From NCBI RefSeq assembly GCF_001039355.2, contig NW_019773959.1, forward strand, positions 14,756 through 78,755: a stretch of 64,000 nucleotides of DNA, read 5' to 3'. Below are positions 1 through 10,849 of the stretch, piece after piece (positions within the stretch are counted from its first letter, which is position 1; each line of letters starts with the position of its first letter). A program made the translations under genes and the position numbers. Origin of the DNA: Lingula anatina. Lineage: Eukaryota; Brachiopoda; Lingulata; Lingulida; Lingulidae. The notes under the pieces are model-generated. The model saw only the letters and a list, made by a program, of their open reading frames with translations. It was not told the origin of the DNA and made no database searches.

Positions 1-567
1 TTTTTTTTTTTTTTGATTGTTTGTTTGTTTTTAAATGAATTTTTTAATATGTTATTCACGGTGCTGACACCAAATATTCCATGCTGGCAGCTTATTGCTC
101 TCAATACTTAACCAGCTGCTTTGAAATAAAAAAGTTAATCAGCACCTAGTGTGTGGCTAATGAGTAAAACTGATTGTCCTCAGAAGTCATTCTTTCCTCT
201 GTAATATCAACGTGTAGCCACTCGTATGGAGTTCCTGTGCAATAAATCAAGTAGACTGGGAAGTTGGTTGTATAGGAGGAAAATGAGTACTCCATTTTAA
301 AATGATAAGGAGAATGAATTGGACATTTTTCCAACATACATTGTTGGTATCTTGAAACCATTTGACACCCAACTCCTCCCTAATACACATAATCACTGAC
401 ACAATTGGATGAACATCCACCTTTCCACTATCATTTGAACAAGTCATTTGAACAAATGCAGATTAAGAGTCTCTTTGAAGATATTGTGAGCAACTGGACT
501 TCAGCTTTTTTTTCTTTAAGATGTTGATGAAAGCAGCAATTTGTTAAAAACCTGCTAAGAGATTTAC

Positions 568-1701
568 TGGATGTTAGATTGCACAAGTCAAAAGTATTAA
601 CTAGATCCCCCTGATTATAAATAATTGATTAAGATATGATTAGATTTAGATTTTTGAAGGTATTTTTTTTTCTTACACCTTTCTTTAGATTATTAAATGG
701 TTACACTTACATACTAAAGTAAGCCTGACAGTCTTTAGCTGTATTCACAACCAAAGTTGATGTGTGGACTATCAGATCTGTGAGTCAAATTTGGCTGACC
801 TACCGAAAGGCTTTCTGCATTAGGGGATTAAGCAGCTTGCTTTCAAGTAGGTCGACCATATTTGATGCACAGATCTGTTAGTCTGCATATTAACTGGTTG
901 TGAATACAGCCTTTGCTTTACACTTGCACCTACATATTGCCACCAGTTTGATTTATGTGTCTGATGACCTTAGCAGATGTTCTAGTACATGGTTGTGGTA
1001 GTTTTGGAAGATTAGCCGTGTTGCATTGATTCTTTGAAGAAAGCATTATGTATACATCAAGGTAGTCCATCAATCCCAGGCTCTTGGACCAGAAATAAAA
1101 CACAAGGAAACATGTGCTTAGTCTTGCTATGTACTTAAAATGAATTGCATTTTATACTCTATTAATAGGGCAAGGCATTGAAAATTCTTCAGCTGTCAGT
1201 TAGGTTTGAGGTTTACATTTTTTTTTCAAAGACCAGAAAAAAAATATTGTTGACTGATTTCACTGTTATCACTGCTTGTAAAGTCAGTAGATAATTGGGT
1301 TGCTGATTTCTTAGGTTAAACATATTTGATATAGAAAAGCACAAAGGGGCCAGACCATGAAAACAATGACAACAATATAACAAAGGGCCTTTGTTCTTCA
1401 GCATGATATAAATTAAGCTGGAATTAATTTCTTTTTAAAAAAGGCAATTTTGTGATTACATGTGTTGAAGGTCATACTTATGTCTGACCTGTTACATACC
1501 TTTTGAGTTGACAGTATGGCATTAAAAATATGCTGGGTGTTAGATTGCACGAGTCAAAAAATATTAACAAGATACCCCTGATTATAAATAATTGTGATTT
1601 AGATATAGCTAAATGTAGCTTTTTGAAGGTTTTTTTTTTAATCTTTCTCCTTTCTTTAGATTAGTAAATGGTCTACACTTATATAAGCCTGATAGTCTTT
1701 G
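568..1701. repeat. Pair of diverged direct repeats (about 568-741 and 1526-1701)
   Basis: Both copies start near TGTTAGATTGCAC and share the segments CCCCTGATTATAAATAATTG, TTTTTGAAGG, CTTTCTTTAGATTA and AAGCCTGA-AGTCTTT. They are about 170 bp each, 960 bp apart, with substitutions and small indels. The first copy stops exactly where the foldback element at 738 begins. Confidence 0.75.
738..910. mobile_element. Foldback/MITE-like element, 173 bp
   Basis: The ends are inverted: GCTGTATTCACAACCA at the left, and TGGTTGTGAATACAGC at the right. The pairing continues imperfectly inward through AGATCTGTG/CACAGATCT and CTACC/GTAGG motifs, so almost the whole element can fold into one hairpin. It has no coding capacity and looks like a non-autonomous DNA transposon. 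The family is not identified. Confidence 0.75.
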
Positions 1702-1857
1702 GCCAAATTCACAAAAAGAGAAGCCATATATTACAGACACTTGTTTGTCATTGTTGTGTCAAAAGTGGGGTTTTGGATTTTTTAAAGTGCTGTTGTTTCA
1801 TCATATATACCAAGTGGTGAATTTAATTTTCATGAAATGTGTATGTTTTTGTTTCAG

Positions 1858-1972
1858 TTTCATCTTTTCCTTGGTAGCCCTTTACTACATTAACCGCATT
1901 TCCCAAGGGCTTTATGCACCACCAGTGCCTGTGGGGACAGCAGCTACACCAGGCAAGAAAAAGAGAAACTGA
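1858..1972 (+). CDS. krtcap2: Terminal exon of KRTCAP2 (oligosaccharyltransferase subunit KCP2)
   Basis: KCP2 is a small multi-pass ER membrane subunit of the oligosaccharyltransferase complex that N-glycosylates nascent proteins. This exon follows a good acceptor (pyrimidine-rich stretch ending TTTCAG at 1852-1857) and enters in phase 2, completing a Cys codon if the usual TG precedes it. The readable peptide begins FIFSLVALYYINRISQGLY and ends in PGKKKRN, then a stop at 1970-1972. From recalled family knowledge, animal KCP2 ends with a hydrophobic FIFS-V-LYYIN-IS--LY block followed by a short Pro/Ala tail ending in KKRN, which matches in order and spacing. The C-terminal KKxx-like basic end is typical of an ER resident. 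Upstream exons, with the first membrane segments, were not found in bases 1-1857 and should lie left of the window. The gene is therefore partial only because of the window edge. An open frame continues upstream of the acceptor but does not resemble the family. Confidence 0.85.
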
Positions 1973-2507
1973 ACCTTCATCACAATGTTGTAGTCCATAC
2001 TTCTATATGTATCAACTACTTTAAAGTTATAAGTTTGAGAAAGACCATAGTGTGTGGCTAATATGATAGACAGCAAAAGGAGTAATGTTGATTAAGGCGG
2101 AATGGAAAAAACATTTTGTTAGCATGAACAGGAATGATGGCACTTACATGGATTGTGAAATCTAATCATGGAAATGAACTAGAAAAGCCTGTTTTCATTA
2201 TTCTCTATTATATTGGTATATGACATCCCAGTGTAAGACATATTTGGAATGGTTTTAATATTACATTCCTTGCTGGTAAGATTATTCAACTAGACCAAAG
2301 GAGCTACTGATGGCAATATTTTGCATTGCATTGCATTGCAGAAAGAATTTCGGAATTAAAAATTATTTCAGAAGAACAGATTGTATTTTGGTTGTCCAGT
2401 GTTTATTCAATGCTAATCATACTTAGCTGGGGACTGCAAATGATTGTTGAACCAGTAATTCTTTTCTTCCTGGTAACTGGTTTAATGCCAATTTCTATAT
2501 TTTCATG
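1973..2507 (+). other. 3' flank/UTR of krtcap2
   Basis: This AT-rich sequence after the krtcap2 stop has no canonical AATAAA. An ATTAAA at about 2354-2359 is the nearest candidate poly(A) signal. An open frame at 2326-2535 has hydrophobic, low-complexity content and is not convincing as a gene. Confidence 0.4.
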
Positions 2508-3180
2508 TCACGGATCAAAAGATTTCTGCAAATAGCGTTTCACTTCTACATGCAAGCTGCCATTGTATTGTATTGTGGCAAGAGCTTCTTCCTCCCACTC
2601 TGATATCCAAGGGTCTAACAAGTAACTGATTACAAATTGCTTCTGGGCTCTCTGCCTTCTTGTCTGAAAAACAGTTTTGTGCCTTTGGTGTGCAAAGTTA
2701 TTACAGGTGAAATAACCGACCATGATTATAGTTAATGCTTTTCTTTCTTCTGCGACCCCAATCTTTTGGTTTTGCAGCAGGGGACGAGAGAGAAAAAACG
2801 TATAGGCAAACAGTTCACATTAGACCTCTACATGGTAAAATGATAATTTCCTGGACATTTCAACATTTTTTTCATCACAAAGGTATTGTCAATTAATCGA
2901 ACACATTCCTCTTTGGGGATTTCCCTGATTTTTGTTGTGTTTGCTACTTTAAGTTCACCAATTGTTTGAGGGTTGTTCTGGTGGGCCTTGAGATACTCCC
3001 AGAGATAAAAAGCTGGTGGGTTCAATTCCAAAACCGGTTTATATGGTTTAACAATGTGCCTTAACTGCTATCTCTGGGAAAAGAGTGGATGAATTCAGGC
3101 TTGCACAATGCAGTTATCGTAGGTCAGCTATCGTACCTCAGTTGGAGTTAATTTTCGTTTTCTTTCTACTGCGACCCCAA
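2508..3180 (-). pseudogene. Degenerate Tc1/mariner-like transposase relic
   Basis: On the minus strand, 3031-2828 encodes a fragment with LNPPAFYLWEYLK followed by an EIPKEECVRLI stretch. In Tc1/IS630-type transposases the final acidic catalytic region reads D-NPIE--W--LK, and about 30 residues later comes an IP-E-C-RL helix, so this is the transposase C-terminus. The third catalytic acid appears replaced (PPAF in place of PIE-), and no catalytic domain remains upstream. A further minus frame at 2723-2508 (71 aa) may belong to the same or an adjacent element but is not recognised. Direct repeats containing CTGCGACCCCAATCT occur at about 2750 and 3170 and may bracket the relic. Confidence 0.55.
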
Positions 3181-3786
3181 TCTAGAGGTTTCCCACCAGG
3201 AGATTGAGGAGCATAACGGAGCTGACAACTTTACTCTTATTGACTGCGTGTGGTGAGCCTGTTAGTTCTCTTTTCCGTGAAATATGCCTCTCGGGCCGAA
3301 ATTTAAAGATGATTGCTTGTGTTGAGTGGTCTCTCGAATATGACTTGCTTTACCAAGAAGAGCATTTGAATTGAAAATGTAGCTTGGGGTAAAACAATTC
3401 AAATTTACCAGCCAAGGGTAATGTTTCAGTTATCTTGCAGAAACACTTCTAATATTTTGACGGCTACCGTAAAACTACAACGACATATCCTGCAGATACT
3501 TTATTTATGTTGACATATGCTCGTGAAGCAGAAACAGCGGTTGCTCAACTAGAATTATTGGCGGCAGAATTCTCGGTAAAGGTGAAATCTGTCATCGCCG
3601 CCAATCGCGGACTGGGTACGTTTCTTTGGTATTCAATTTCAATTTATTCAATCCTTTAGCCGTGGGGCTCATTAGAATAATATTCAATATATCAGAATGT
3701 GACACAAAATTATTTTTAAAAACTTAACAAAAATAGTAATAATAATAATAATAAATTCAAACGACACTAGTTTGGATGCATATTTT

Positions 3787-3789
<3 letters not shown>
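3181..3789. other. Non-coding stretch with short (AAT)n
   Basis: No gene is recognised. An open frame from the ATG near 3508 runs about 50 codons (ends ...IYSIL) but matches nothing I know. A short AAT repeat lies at about 3734-3753 and precedes a long poly-T run. Confidence 0.4.
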
Positions 3790-3828
<39 letters not shown>

Positions 3829-4203
3829 AGAAACATTGTTAGCGATAACAATTTAATAAGTTGGAAACCGCTTGGTATAGTGTTTTTTGGATATTGATTT
3901 CTCGCAGCCTAACAGACGTGCTCCGCCTCGAGCTACGTGTATACATATAAAGCAGCAGGGTTCTCCAGTGCATCTGCCTCATTGAAACACCAACACATCA
4001 AAACAANTTTTTTTTTTTTTTTTTGAGAAACATTGTTAGCGATAACAATTTAATAAGTTGGAAACCGCTTGGTATAGTGTTTTTTGGATATTGATTTCTC
4101 GCAGCCTAACAGACGTGCTCCGCCTCGAGCTACGTGTATACATATAAAGCAGCAGGGTTCTCCAGTGCATCTGCCTCATTGAAACACCAACACATCAAAA
4201 CAA
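3790..4203. repeat. Poly-T plus exact 179-bp duplication around a single N
   Basis: Bases 3828-4006 and 4025-4203 appear identical, each preceded by poly-T (38 T at 3790-3827 and 17 T at 4008-4024). A single N at 4007 separates them. The absence of visible differences and the N at the junction point to an assembly join where both contig ends carry the same sequence, rather than to an old biological tandem repeat. Confidence 0.9.
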
Positions 4204-4698
4204 ATAAATAGGGAAAGTCTCCTATTAACCTTGGAGTCTTCCAAGCGAACATTGAGAATGGTTGTTTCCCGGCGGCGCTCTCAGTGATGGTTTCATTAAA
4301 AGAAAGTGGACAGAACAGCCAACCGAAAATGTCAAAGAAAATATAATGATCGTTCTACTTCTTTGACTCTTTATAATATTTTTTTCTCTGCAAAAACATA
4401 CAAATGTCAATAGTCCCACTCATTTTTGTTTTTCAATAACACAAAGTGCCCTCACAATCTCAGTAAATCCAAATCCATTTATTTTCCGCATCGACTTGGG
4501 AGCGGTTTTATTAAGCTGTCGTGAGATAACGATCAGCGTTCGATATATTTAGCTGTAAAAGTGAAACGGAGATTAAGCGACAGAACGAGAAATCGACCCA
4601 CGAGCGTAAAACCGAAATACTCCCCGGCAAACGTAACATGTTTGTTATACCTGATTAGAGAGAACCTTCATAAACGTTCGACATTATCATATGGATTT

Positions 4699-6262
4699 AA
4701 AAGAGTAAAACGGGTTATACTGATATACTGTTTGACACTTTGTAATAATTTTTTCCTGCATTTAAACGCCCTATTCACCAGTATTTATGACAACATTTCA
4801 TCAAATCATCTACAAAAACAGCCGCCAAGTGGTTACGAAATACCACGAGTAAATACAATATCATAAATTTACAAGCAGAGCCGCATCACTTGTATTTTAC
4901 ACTCCGAAAAAATATGGAGAGGGTTTAAAGTTTGTTCGGGATTTCGAAGAAAGGGCTTAAAATGGCAGTGTTCTTATTGTACCAATAGCAGTTATGGCGT
5001 GGTTAAAATATGCAGCACATCTAGAATCTAGCATTCTGATCAATTTGACATTCCATCGTTTACGCTCTATAAAAACGATTCGTGTTTTGATTTTTGTCGT
5101 CACGAAAACCATGTAAAATCTAATGTTACCATTATGACATGTCAATCAATTTACTTAGCACCTCAACTTGTGTGCACATTTGGATACTTGATCTTTCATT
5201 TTCCTCTTTACTAAAATGTTTTCAAATGTTGGCCAAAAGGAGAAATGCCAGTTTTAGTTTTGACCACGGTGCTTCAAAACGATCAAAATGCATATGTTAG
5301 CCTGGTCACTGTATTCAGTGACGGAACACCATCGCAATCCTGCAGTAGATTACTGTAACGCTTGAGTGATTCAAGAAAATGGCTAGCTTTAATTTTTCCG
5401 ACATCTCATCTAAGTACAAATTTGGACTGTTTCGCTGAAATAAGTTGTCCGGAATCAATGCTAGTGGACACTGGAATCAGAAAACCTAGTTTAGGAGACA
5501 GAATTCTATGCTGACAGCATGCCATGGCTGTATGATCTGGAGAGGGGTCGTGCATTGCACAGTCTACAGTGTTATGGTTTAGGCAGTCACAAGTGGCAAT
5601 TTCCAGACAGAACTCATGGTGATTACAGTGATTGGCGGAAATCTGACTGGTCGGCAGGACAGTTGAGGTCTTTAGGACAGCTCTTCTGCATCAACACCCA
5701 AATCTACGCTTGCTCCAGCAGGACAACACCCGTCCCCATACTGCCAGGGTACCACAGGCGTAGGCCTACATGCAGCAGGAGCAGATCCAGCCAGTGTTTA
5801 GTTCGGACATCTCTCCCATTGAGCATGCCTGATGTGGACTGGGCAGACGGACCAATAACCGCCAGCAACAGCCCACCACCGACATGGAGTTAAAAGCATC
5901 ACTGGTGGAAGAATGATGAAGGTTGCCCCAGGTCTTCAATGAAGGTTTCGTACGGTCCACGAACAAAACAAGCAAATATCTGAAAAAAATCGCACTTATC
6001 AAATGGCTTTAAAAGAGTAGAACGGGTTACTGATATACTGTTTGACACTTTGTAATCATTTTCCCCTGCATTTAAACGCCCTATTCACCAGTATTTATGA
6101 CATCACATCATCTACAAAAACAGCTGCCAAGTGGTTACGAAATACTATCTGACTGGTCGGCAGGACAGTTGAGGTCCTTAGGACAGCTCTTCTGCATCAA
6201 CACCCAAACCTACGCTTGCTCCAGCAGGACAAAACATTCAAATATCTTTAAAAAATCGCACT
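4699..6262. repeat. Compound duplicated block with chimeric copy
   Basis: About 145 bp at 4699-4846 recur at 6003-6146, sharing CTGATATACTGTTTGACACT and GCATTTAAACGCCCTATTCA. A second module at 5640-5727 (CTGACTGGTCGGCAGGACAG and following) recurs immediately afterwards at 6147-6231. A short tail (CAAATATCT, AAATCGCACTT) recurs at 5971-5999 and 6239-6262. The right-hand block is therefore a condensed copy of the left with its middle deleted. An open frame at 5519-5893 (124 codons) lies in the middle. It is rich in Ser, Arg and Pro, matches no family I know, and is probably transposon-derived. Confidence 0.7.
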
Positions 6263-6672
6263 TTTTTTTTTCTTTGCTAGTATAGCTACTGTGAGGCTGT
6301 CAGTGTCTGGAATTTTTTTTTTTTCGGTGAGCTGCGCTGTCTTACTGTCGTCGCTGTTGCCGTCGCTGCGGTAAAACGCAGATCAAGGTAAAAAATCAGC
6401 ATAATCGGATAAAAGTAATTGACTTTTGTGGTGTTTTGTGATCATTCATCAATTCCCACTAAAACACCAAGGTATTATGTATGTACGACCGTATCATGGG
6501 ACACTATTTGAATTTAAGTAATCAATCATCGTAATGCACTGAATTAAACGGGTTAACACGCGATAAAAATATACACATTTCCCAAGTTTTCTCGGAAAGA
6601 GCATCCCTGGAATTGAAGCGAGTGCTTTTGATCATTTGAGCAATTTTTGTCTGTATTACCAGCAATCTACCC
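6263..6672. other. Intergenic, no gene seen
   Basis: Contains T-rich runs and a CpG-containing patch near 6330-6390 (GTCGTCGCTGTTGCCGTCG). No open frame, RNA gene or repeat structure could be supported. Confidence 0.4.
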
Positions 6673-6874
6673 TAGTGGAGATGGGGGCTAGTTGGACCCC
6701 GGTCTCGTCAATTTATGAAAAAAGTACATACGAGGTAAAATTTTGATCACGTAATTTTGAAAGTGGCCATATCCCACAGTGCAAAGAAAGTGTCGGTCGT
6801 AAAAAAAGTTTCACTTGAGCGGTGTGTCCAAATGAAAGTTTTCTGTACCTGAAAGTAACTTTCCTGAAGACATT

Positions 6875-6946
<72 letters not shown>

Positions 6947-7253
6947 CATAGCCTTGTGATAGAATAAAGGATGCGTACAGGGCATCAAACTAAAATTAAG
7001 ACTAAATTTAAACTTTCGCAGAAGTGTCTAAACGTAGTTCACTATCACGCCACGAGGCAAGTTGTCCCACTTGACGTGTGTTTTTGTCAAATCGTGTACC
7101 ATAGGGCATTACAAATGTAAATCAACGACGTTGCACCTGTAGATAAGTCCTTGGTGCTCGTGCTAAAACCAGTTTTTGGTACTGTATCTTATTCTCAGTT
7201 GGCCCTAGAAGGCCAAAATTGTCTAGTTGGACCAACTAGCCCCGGTCTCCCCT
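6673..7253. mobile_element. Non-autonomous DNA element with terminal inverted repeats (copy A)
   Basis: The left end reads AGTGGAGATGGGGGCTAGTT. The right end, reverse-complemented, reads AGGGGAGACCGGGGCTAGTT. The roughly 580-bp interior has a long (TA)n at 6878-6942 and no intact coding frame. About 200 bp of its left part recur inverted at 8762-8937. The superfamily is not assigned. Confidence 0.65.
6878..6942. repeat. (TA)n microsatellite
   Basis: About 65 bp of uninterrupted TA dinucleotides inside mobile element copy A. Confidence 0.95.
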
Positions 7254-8761
7254 ATTTGTTGCTTTAGTTTTTCAACATACATGTACATTCCTCACAGTCA
7301 ACAGTAAATTAGCATTAGTACAAGGTTTGCGATAATGAAGTAGGCCTACATGCTGAACATAAAAACATCATATAAGCTTTGCAAGTGCATTTGTAATATA
7401 TTGAAAAAAACTGCATAAACAGAAAATTAAAAAAGGAGAGGGGGGCATAGAATAGCTCTGAGACTGTTTTATTGGGACAATTGTAACAATGAGGATCCAT
7501 TGATTTGTACCACCTCTCATTTCTGATGTGACCAAACTTGACCCTATCGTGTGCTACTGGTTTTTAGAAATGATTTATGAGTCAAAACTCAATGGGGAGG
7601 TAATTTTATACCATTCAAATGAGGTTAGGGATCAGCCACCGTTTAAGGTGCAAAAGTCTGAACCAGGCTGATATATCAAACTTAGCAATTCTAAGACAAA
7701 GCCAGAGGCTAATGAAATGCTTTGGTACAAGACACTGCCAGTAAATCTGGGAGTTAGCCAACAGACCCAGGTCAGTTCGACATTGCACAACAACCCCAAC
7801 TTGGGACCATTTTCTTTATTTATCTGACATACAGAGCCTTACTGTCATTGATTCAGAACCCTACAAAGATCCCCCAGATGGGCTAGCTACACTACGATTA
7901 ATGAGCAAACTGTCGTGAGAAACCTCTGTCAAAAGTCAGGCAGAGCAAGCAGTCTTACTGGCAAGAGAGAGCACAGCTGGTACATGTATAGCGTTGGCAA
8001 CGCGGCACAGACGCTGGACACATAAAAATGGTCACGAGTTGCCTTTACTGAGTTCAAATTTACAATCTAAAACTTTTAGAACTATTTATTTTAGTGCATG
8101 TCTGTCTCTGAAAGAAACTTATGAACATTACGTGTTCAGTGCTGTCCACGCGCACATATTGCTGAACCTGTCGCCTGGATTATTTTTCTTATTCTATAGC
8201 AACATGTCAACAAGTTGAATGAGATGGGTCAGATCACATTACTTCTTATTAGGACTTTTCGCTTCTAAGTTCTAAATTAGAAAAGATAAGTAGTTTTGCA
8301 GGATACGTAGGCATAGAAAGTATGCACTTGAGGGAAGTTCAGACGCAGGTAGTATACTTTTGATGTAGTCATGTAATAACGAAAATAATTAGAAAAGCTG
8401 GAAAAAAGTATCAGTTGCATTAATGTCGAGAACAATTGCCATTTCAGTAGGTATCTTTATGATGTTTCCTATAAATATCTATTAAAAATCGATATCAAAG
8501 AACCCATTATACGTAAAAAGGATATCTCATTTCAGTGAACCAAGACAATTAACTCAAAGTTGTCATGACAGATATTAAGAGAAATATGAAGCATACTACC
8601 GCTACATATGACTTTCATTTCCCCTTCTGACAGACATCATGACCGGACACGCGCAGGCAGGTGGCCTTTGTGTCTTGTATACACGAAGTAAAAATGGAAA
8701 TCTCTAAAAAGACATGAAAGACTCTGAAAATAAAATTTAAAATATCTTCATAAAGTTACTT
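7254..8761. other. Intergenic, no gene seen
   Basis: Only short open frames without recognisable domains occur here, and no splice-bounded exon or RNA gene was identified. Confidence 0.4.
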
Positions 8762-8937
8762 TCAGGTGCAGAGAACTTGCATTTGGAAATCACCGCTCAA
8801 ATAAAACTTTTTTACGACCGACGCTTTCTTGGCACTATGAGAAATTATCACTTTACAACATTATGTGCCAAATTTATTATCTTTTAGGTACTTTTTTATA
8901 AATTGACGAGGGGTCAACATACCCCGGCGTCTCCCCT
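8762..8937 (-). mobile_element. Truncated inverted copy (B) of the 6673-7253 element
   Basis: Read on the minus strand from 8937, this starts AGGGGAGACGCCGGGGTATG. It continues through GTCAATTTAT-AAAAAAGTAC and the ACGACCGACGCTTTC / GAAAGTGTCGGTCGT segment shared with copy A. Only one terminus is present, so the copy is truncated. Confidence 0.65.
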
Positions 8938-9942
8938 GTTAATTCGTAAAAACAGATTATTGAAACTCCGCAATCTTCGGTCGTAACGAAGTTTAGATTC
9001 ATTATCAAAAATGTTTTGATTGCAATATAAAGCTTTTTATTGATAAAAAAACAAAACAACAACAAAAGAGAGACAAAAGTTACATTTCAACTGTATCATC
9101 TAGAAGTTAAAAAAATACGCATAAATATGTCATAAGAACAATAACCTCATTTGTAATTCCGTATGCTGAGCTTTAGCTGGGTATGGTTCTTGCTTTTATT
9201 ATTACTTCGTAACAATAAATCGTCTGCGCTCTCAAACATGCAAGCGGTGAGATAACGTTGAGGGATTGATAAGCGGTAAAAATACAAAAAAAAAAAAAAA
9301 AAACCAGTTGGAAAGAGGCGAACAAATTGAAAGAGTTGCCAATAAAATGAAAGGTTGAACTGGAGCGCATTCTCTCGATATGTAATCTTTTTTTCGCTTA
9401 TCTGTCGGGCAAACAAGTCGAGTGGTTAGGTCAGCGAAGAAAAAATACATGAAATTAACCAGAGAAATATCTGTGAATGTCTAGTAAAAATCCATTTTTG
9501 GCCTTTGTAGAGGGTAGTTTTATGGACCCTAGGGACAACAAATCATAAGTGGATTATGGACAAAGATTGTCGATCTCCATCTATTTAAGTCGGGCATCCA
9601 GGGGACAGTTTATCCCAAAAATTAATAATAGATTGAATTAACGTGATGTGTTCATAATGTTCAGGCCCCAAAACTATCATTCCCGTTTGTGATCTCGAAC
9701 CACGAATTTGTTATTGCAAACGCCGAAAGAACGACTCAAACCGCGATTTCTTGGCGCAAACGTAAAAAAAGTGGTTGCGAGCATCACATAGGCCTAAAGA
9801 GCGCAAACAATTTGGCCAGCTTTTATTTAGGTCTCTAGTCGTTTACATACGGATTCTTCTTTTTAACCCCAAACTATTTTAATACGGGAGTAATGTCCTC
9901 TCGACATTCCCCTGCACATACGTGAAGGTACCAAACTGGTAA
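8938..9942. other. Intergenic, no gene seen
   Basis: AT-rich with an A-run near 9286-9303. The overlapping minus-strand frames around 9147-9450 are Phe-rich translations of that homopolymer and are not genes. Confidence 0.45.
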
Positions 9943-10316
9943 AGCCTCGGTCACAACCGGCCGTACGGGCTCTTACGGCCTGTTTGCGTCCAAATTTTGC
10001 GCAGAATCTCACGTGCCGATCAAGTTCTTCTTGCGAAATTTGGAGTTCGCAGACAGCCCGTAAGCACGTACGGAGGATGTTGGACATGTCCAAAAGATTC
10101 TTCGAATAGTCTGCGAACATCGAGGACGCAAACGTAACTTGCTCCAATCGCAAGGAGTTCGCGAGAAGTATGCAAGTGAGTCGTGCGTGGTCCAAGACGC
10201 ACGTCGTAAACAATGGAGGAGCAAATGTCCTTTGCGTGTTGAGTACGACGCACGCCCTCATAGCTAACGAACAAAGTCGAAAGCACGGCGGAAGTTGTTG
10301 GCCCCCATGCCAGGAG

Positions 10317-10324
10317 TATAAAAG
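10317..10324 (+). promoter_or_regulatory. TATA box inside the Harbinger-like element
   Basis: TATAAAAG lies 109 bp upstream of the ATG at 10426, in a GC-rich context (CCATGCCAGGAG just before it). A transcript starting about 30 bp downstream would include the small basic ORF. Confidence 0.45.
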
Positions 10325-10425
10325 GCATGCTCACGATGCACGCTCGTGTCTCGACAAATAACGTCGCTTGTGCTTCGTGGACAACATTTCAAAAATTTCG
10401 AAATTTGCACAATTCAGCTTCTAAT

Positions 10426-10521
10426 ATGCCTCCAAAAGGCAATGGAAAGAAACTAAGAGAACAGAAAAGAAGGAAGGAAGGAGGAAAAAGAAAGAAGGGG
10501 GGAAACAGAAGGCAAAAATGA
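10426..10521 (+). CDS. Small Lys/Arg-rich ORF carried by the element (31 aa)
   Basis: The frame runs from ATG at 10426 to TGA at 10519-10521 and encodes MPPKGNGKKLREQ followed by runs of K, R and G. About half the residues are basic, and no fold or motif is visible. Harbinger elements normally encode a nuclease and a Myb-like DNA-binding protein. This could be the N-terminal stub of such a protein, but no Myb helices are seen. A further open frame starts just downstream (10518-10817, 99 codons, overlapping by 4 nt) and could be the remainder after a frameshift. Purine-rich low complexity (AAGAAGGAAGGAAGG) can produce such a frame by chance, so translation is uncertain. Confidence 0.25.
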   Translation: MPPKGNGKKLREQKRRKEGGKRKKGGNRRQK

Positions 10522-10849
10522 CGTACGCGGTCAGTACGTCAATACAAGCGTGTGAGGCAAGTGTGAAGCAAAAGGAAATTACTTTCGCCGTGCGTAGCAT
10601 TCTCTTCATAAATGGTGAGTACGTGCCACGTACGCAGGTAGCAAGACAAACTCAAGAAATGAGTACATCGCACCTTGCAATTAGCGTCCCTGCTTCTCAC
10701 GTGGACCCTGCGACTCGCAAGGCAGACTTGCGCCTTTCCATTGCAAACTTTCCTCTACCTCTACGAACTCCACCGCCTCCACTGCGCCCAAAATTCGCAG
10801 GGGCCGTACGATCCTAAAATTCGTACGTCCGGTTGTGACCGAGTCTTAA

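Larger units (their letters stand above)
1..1857 (+). other. Probable intron of krtcap2, no exon seen
   Basis: This stretch precedes the krtcap2 terminal exon and probably belongs to its last intron. It starts in a T-rich run and contains a diverged direct repeat pair and one foldback element, listed separately. On the minus strand, 146-447 reads as two overlapping open frames with a protein-like composition, which could be a frameshifted transposon relic. I do not recognise it. Confidence 0.5.
9943..10846 (+). mobile_element. Harbinger-like non-autonomous transposon, 904 bp, TAA target duplication
   Basis: The ends form terminal inverted repeats: AGCCTCGGTCACAACCGGCC at the left and, reverse-complemented, AGACTCGGTCACAACCGGAC at the right, both running on into CGTACG. 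A TAA trinucleotide flanks both ends (9940-9942 and 10847-10849), the TWA-type duplication expected of PIF/Harbinger elements. The interior is GC-richer than its surroundings. It holds a TATA box, a small Lys/Arg-rich ORF, and overlapping open frames on both strands, but no recognisable transposase. A 200-bp relative lies at 50898-51097. The superfamily assignment rests on TIR and duplication size only. Confidence 0.65.

Noticed and set aside
146-447. Two overlapping minus-strand frames near the left edge
   Set aside because: Composition suggests a frameshifted coding relic, but no family could be named, so no gene was called.
3005-3030. GGTTCAATTCC resembling a tRNA B box
   Set aside because: No matching A box or cloverleaf around it, and it lies inside the transposase relic.
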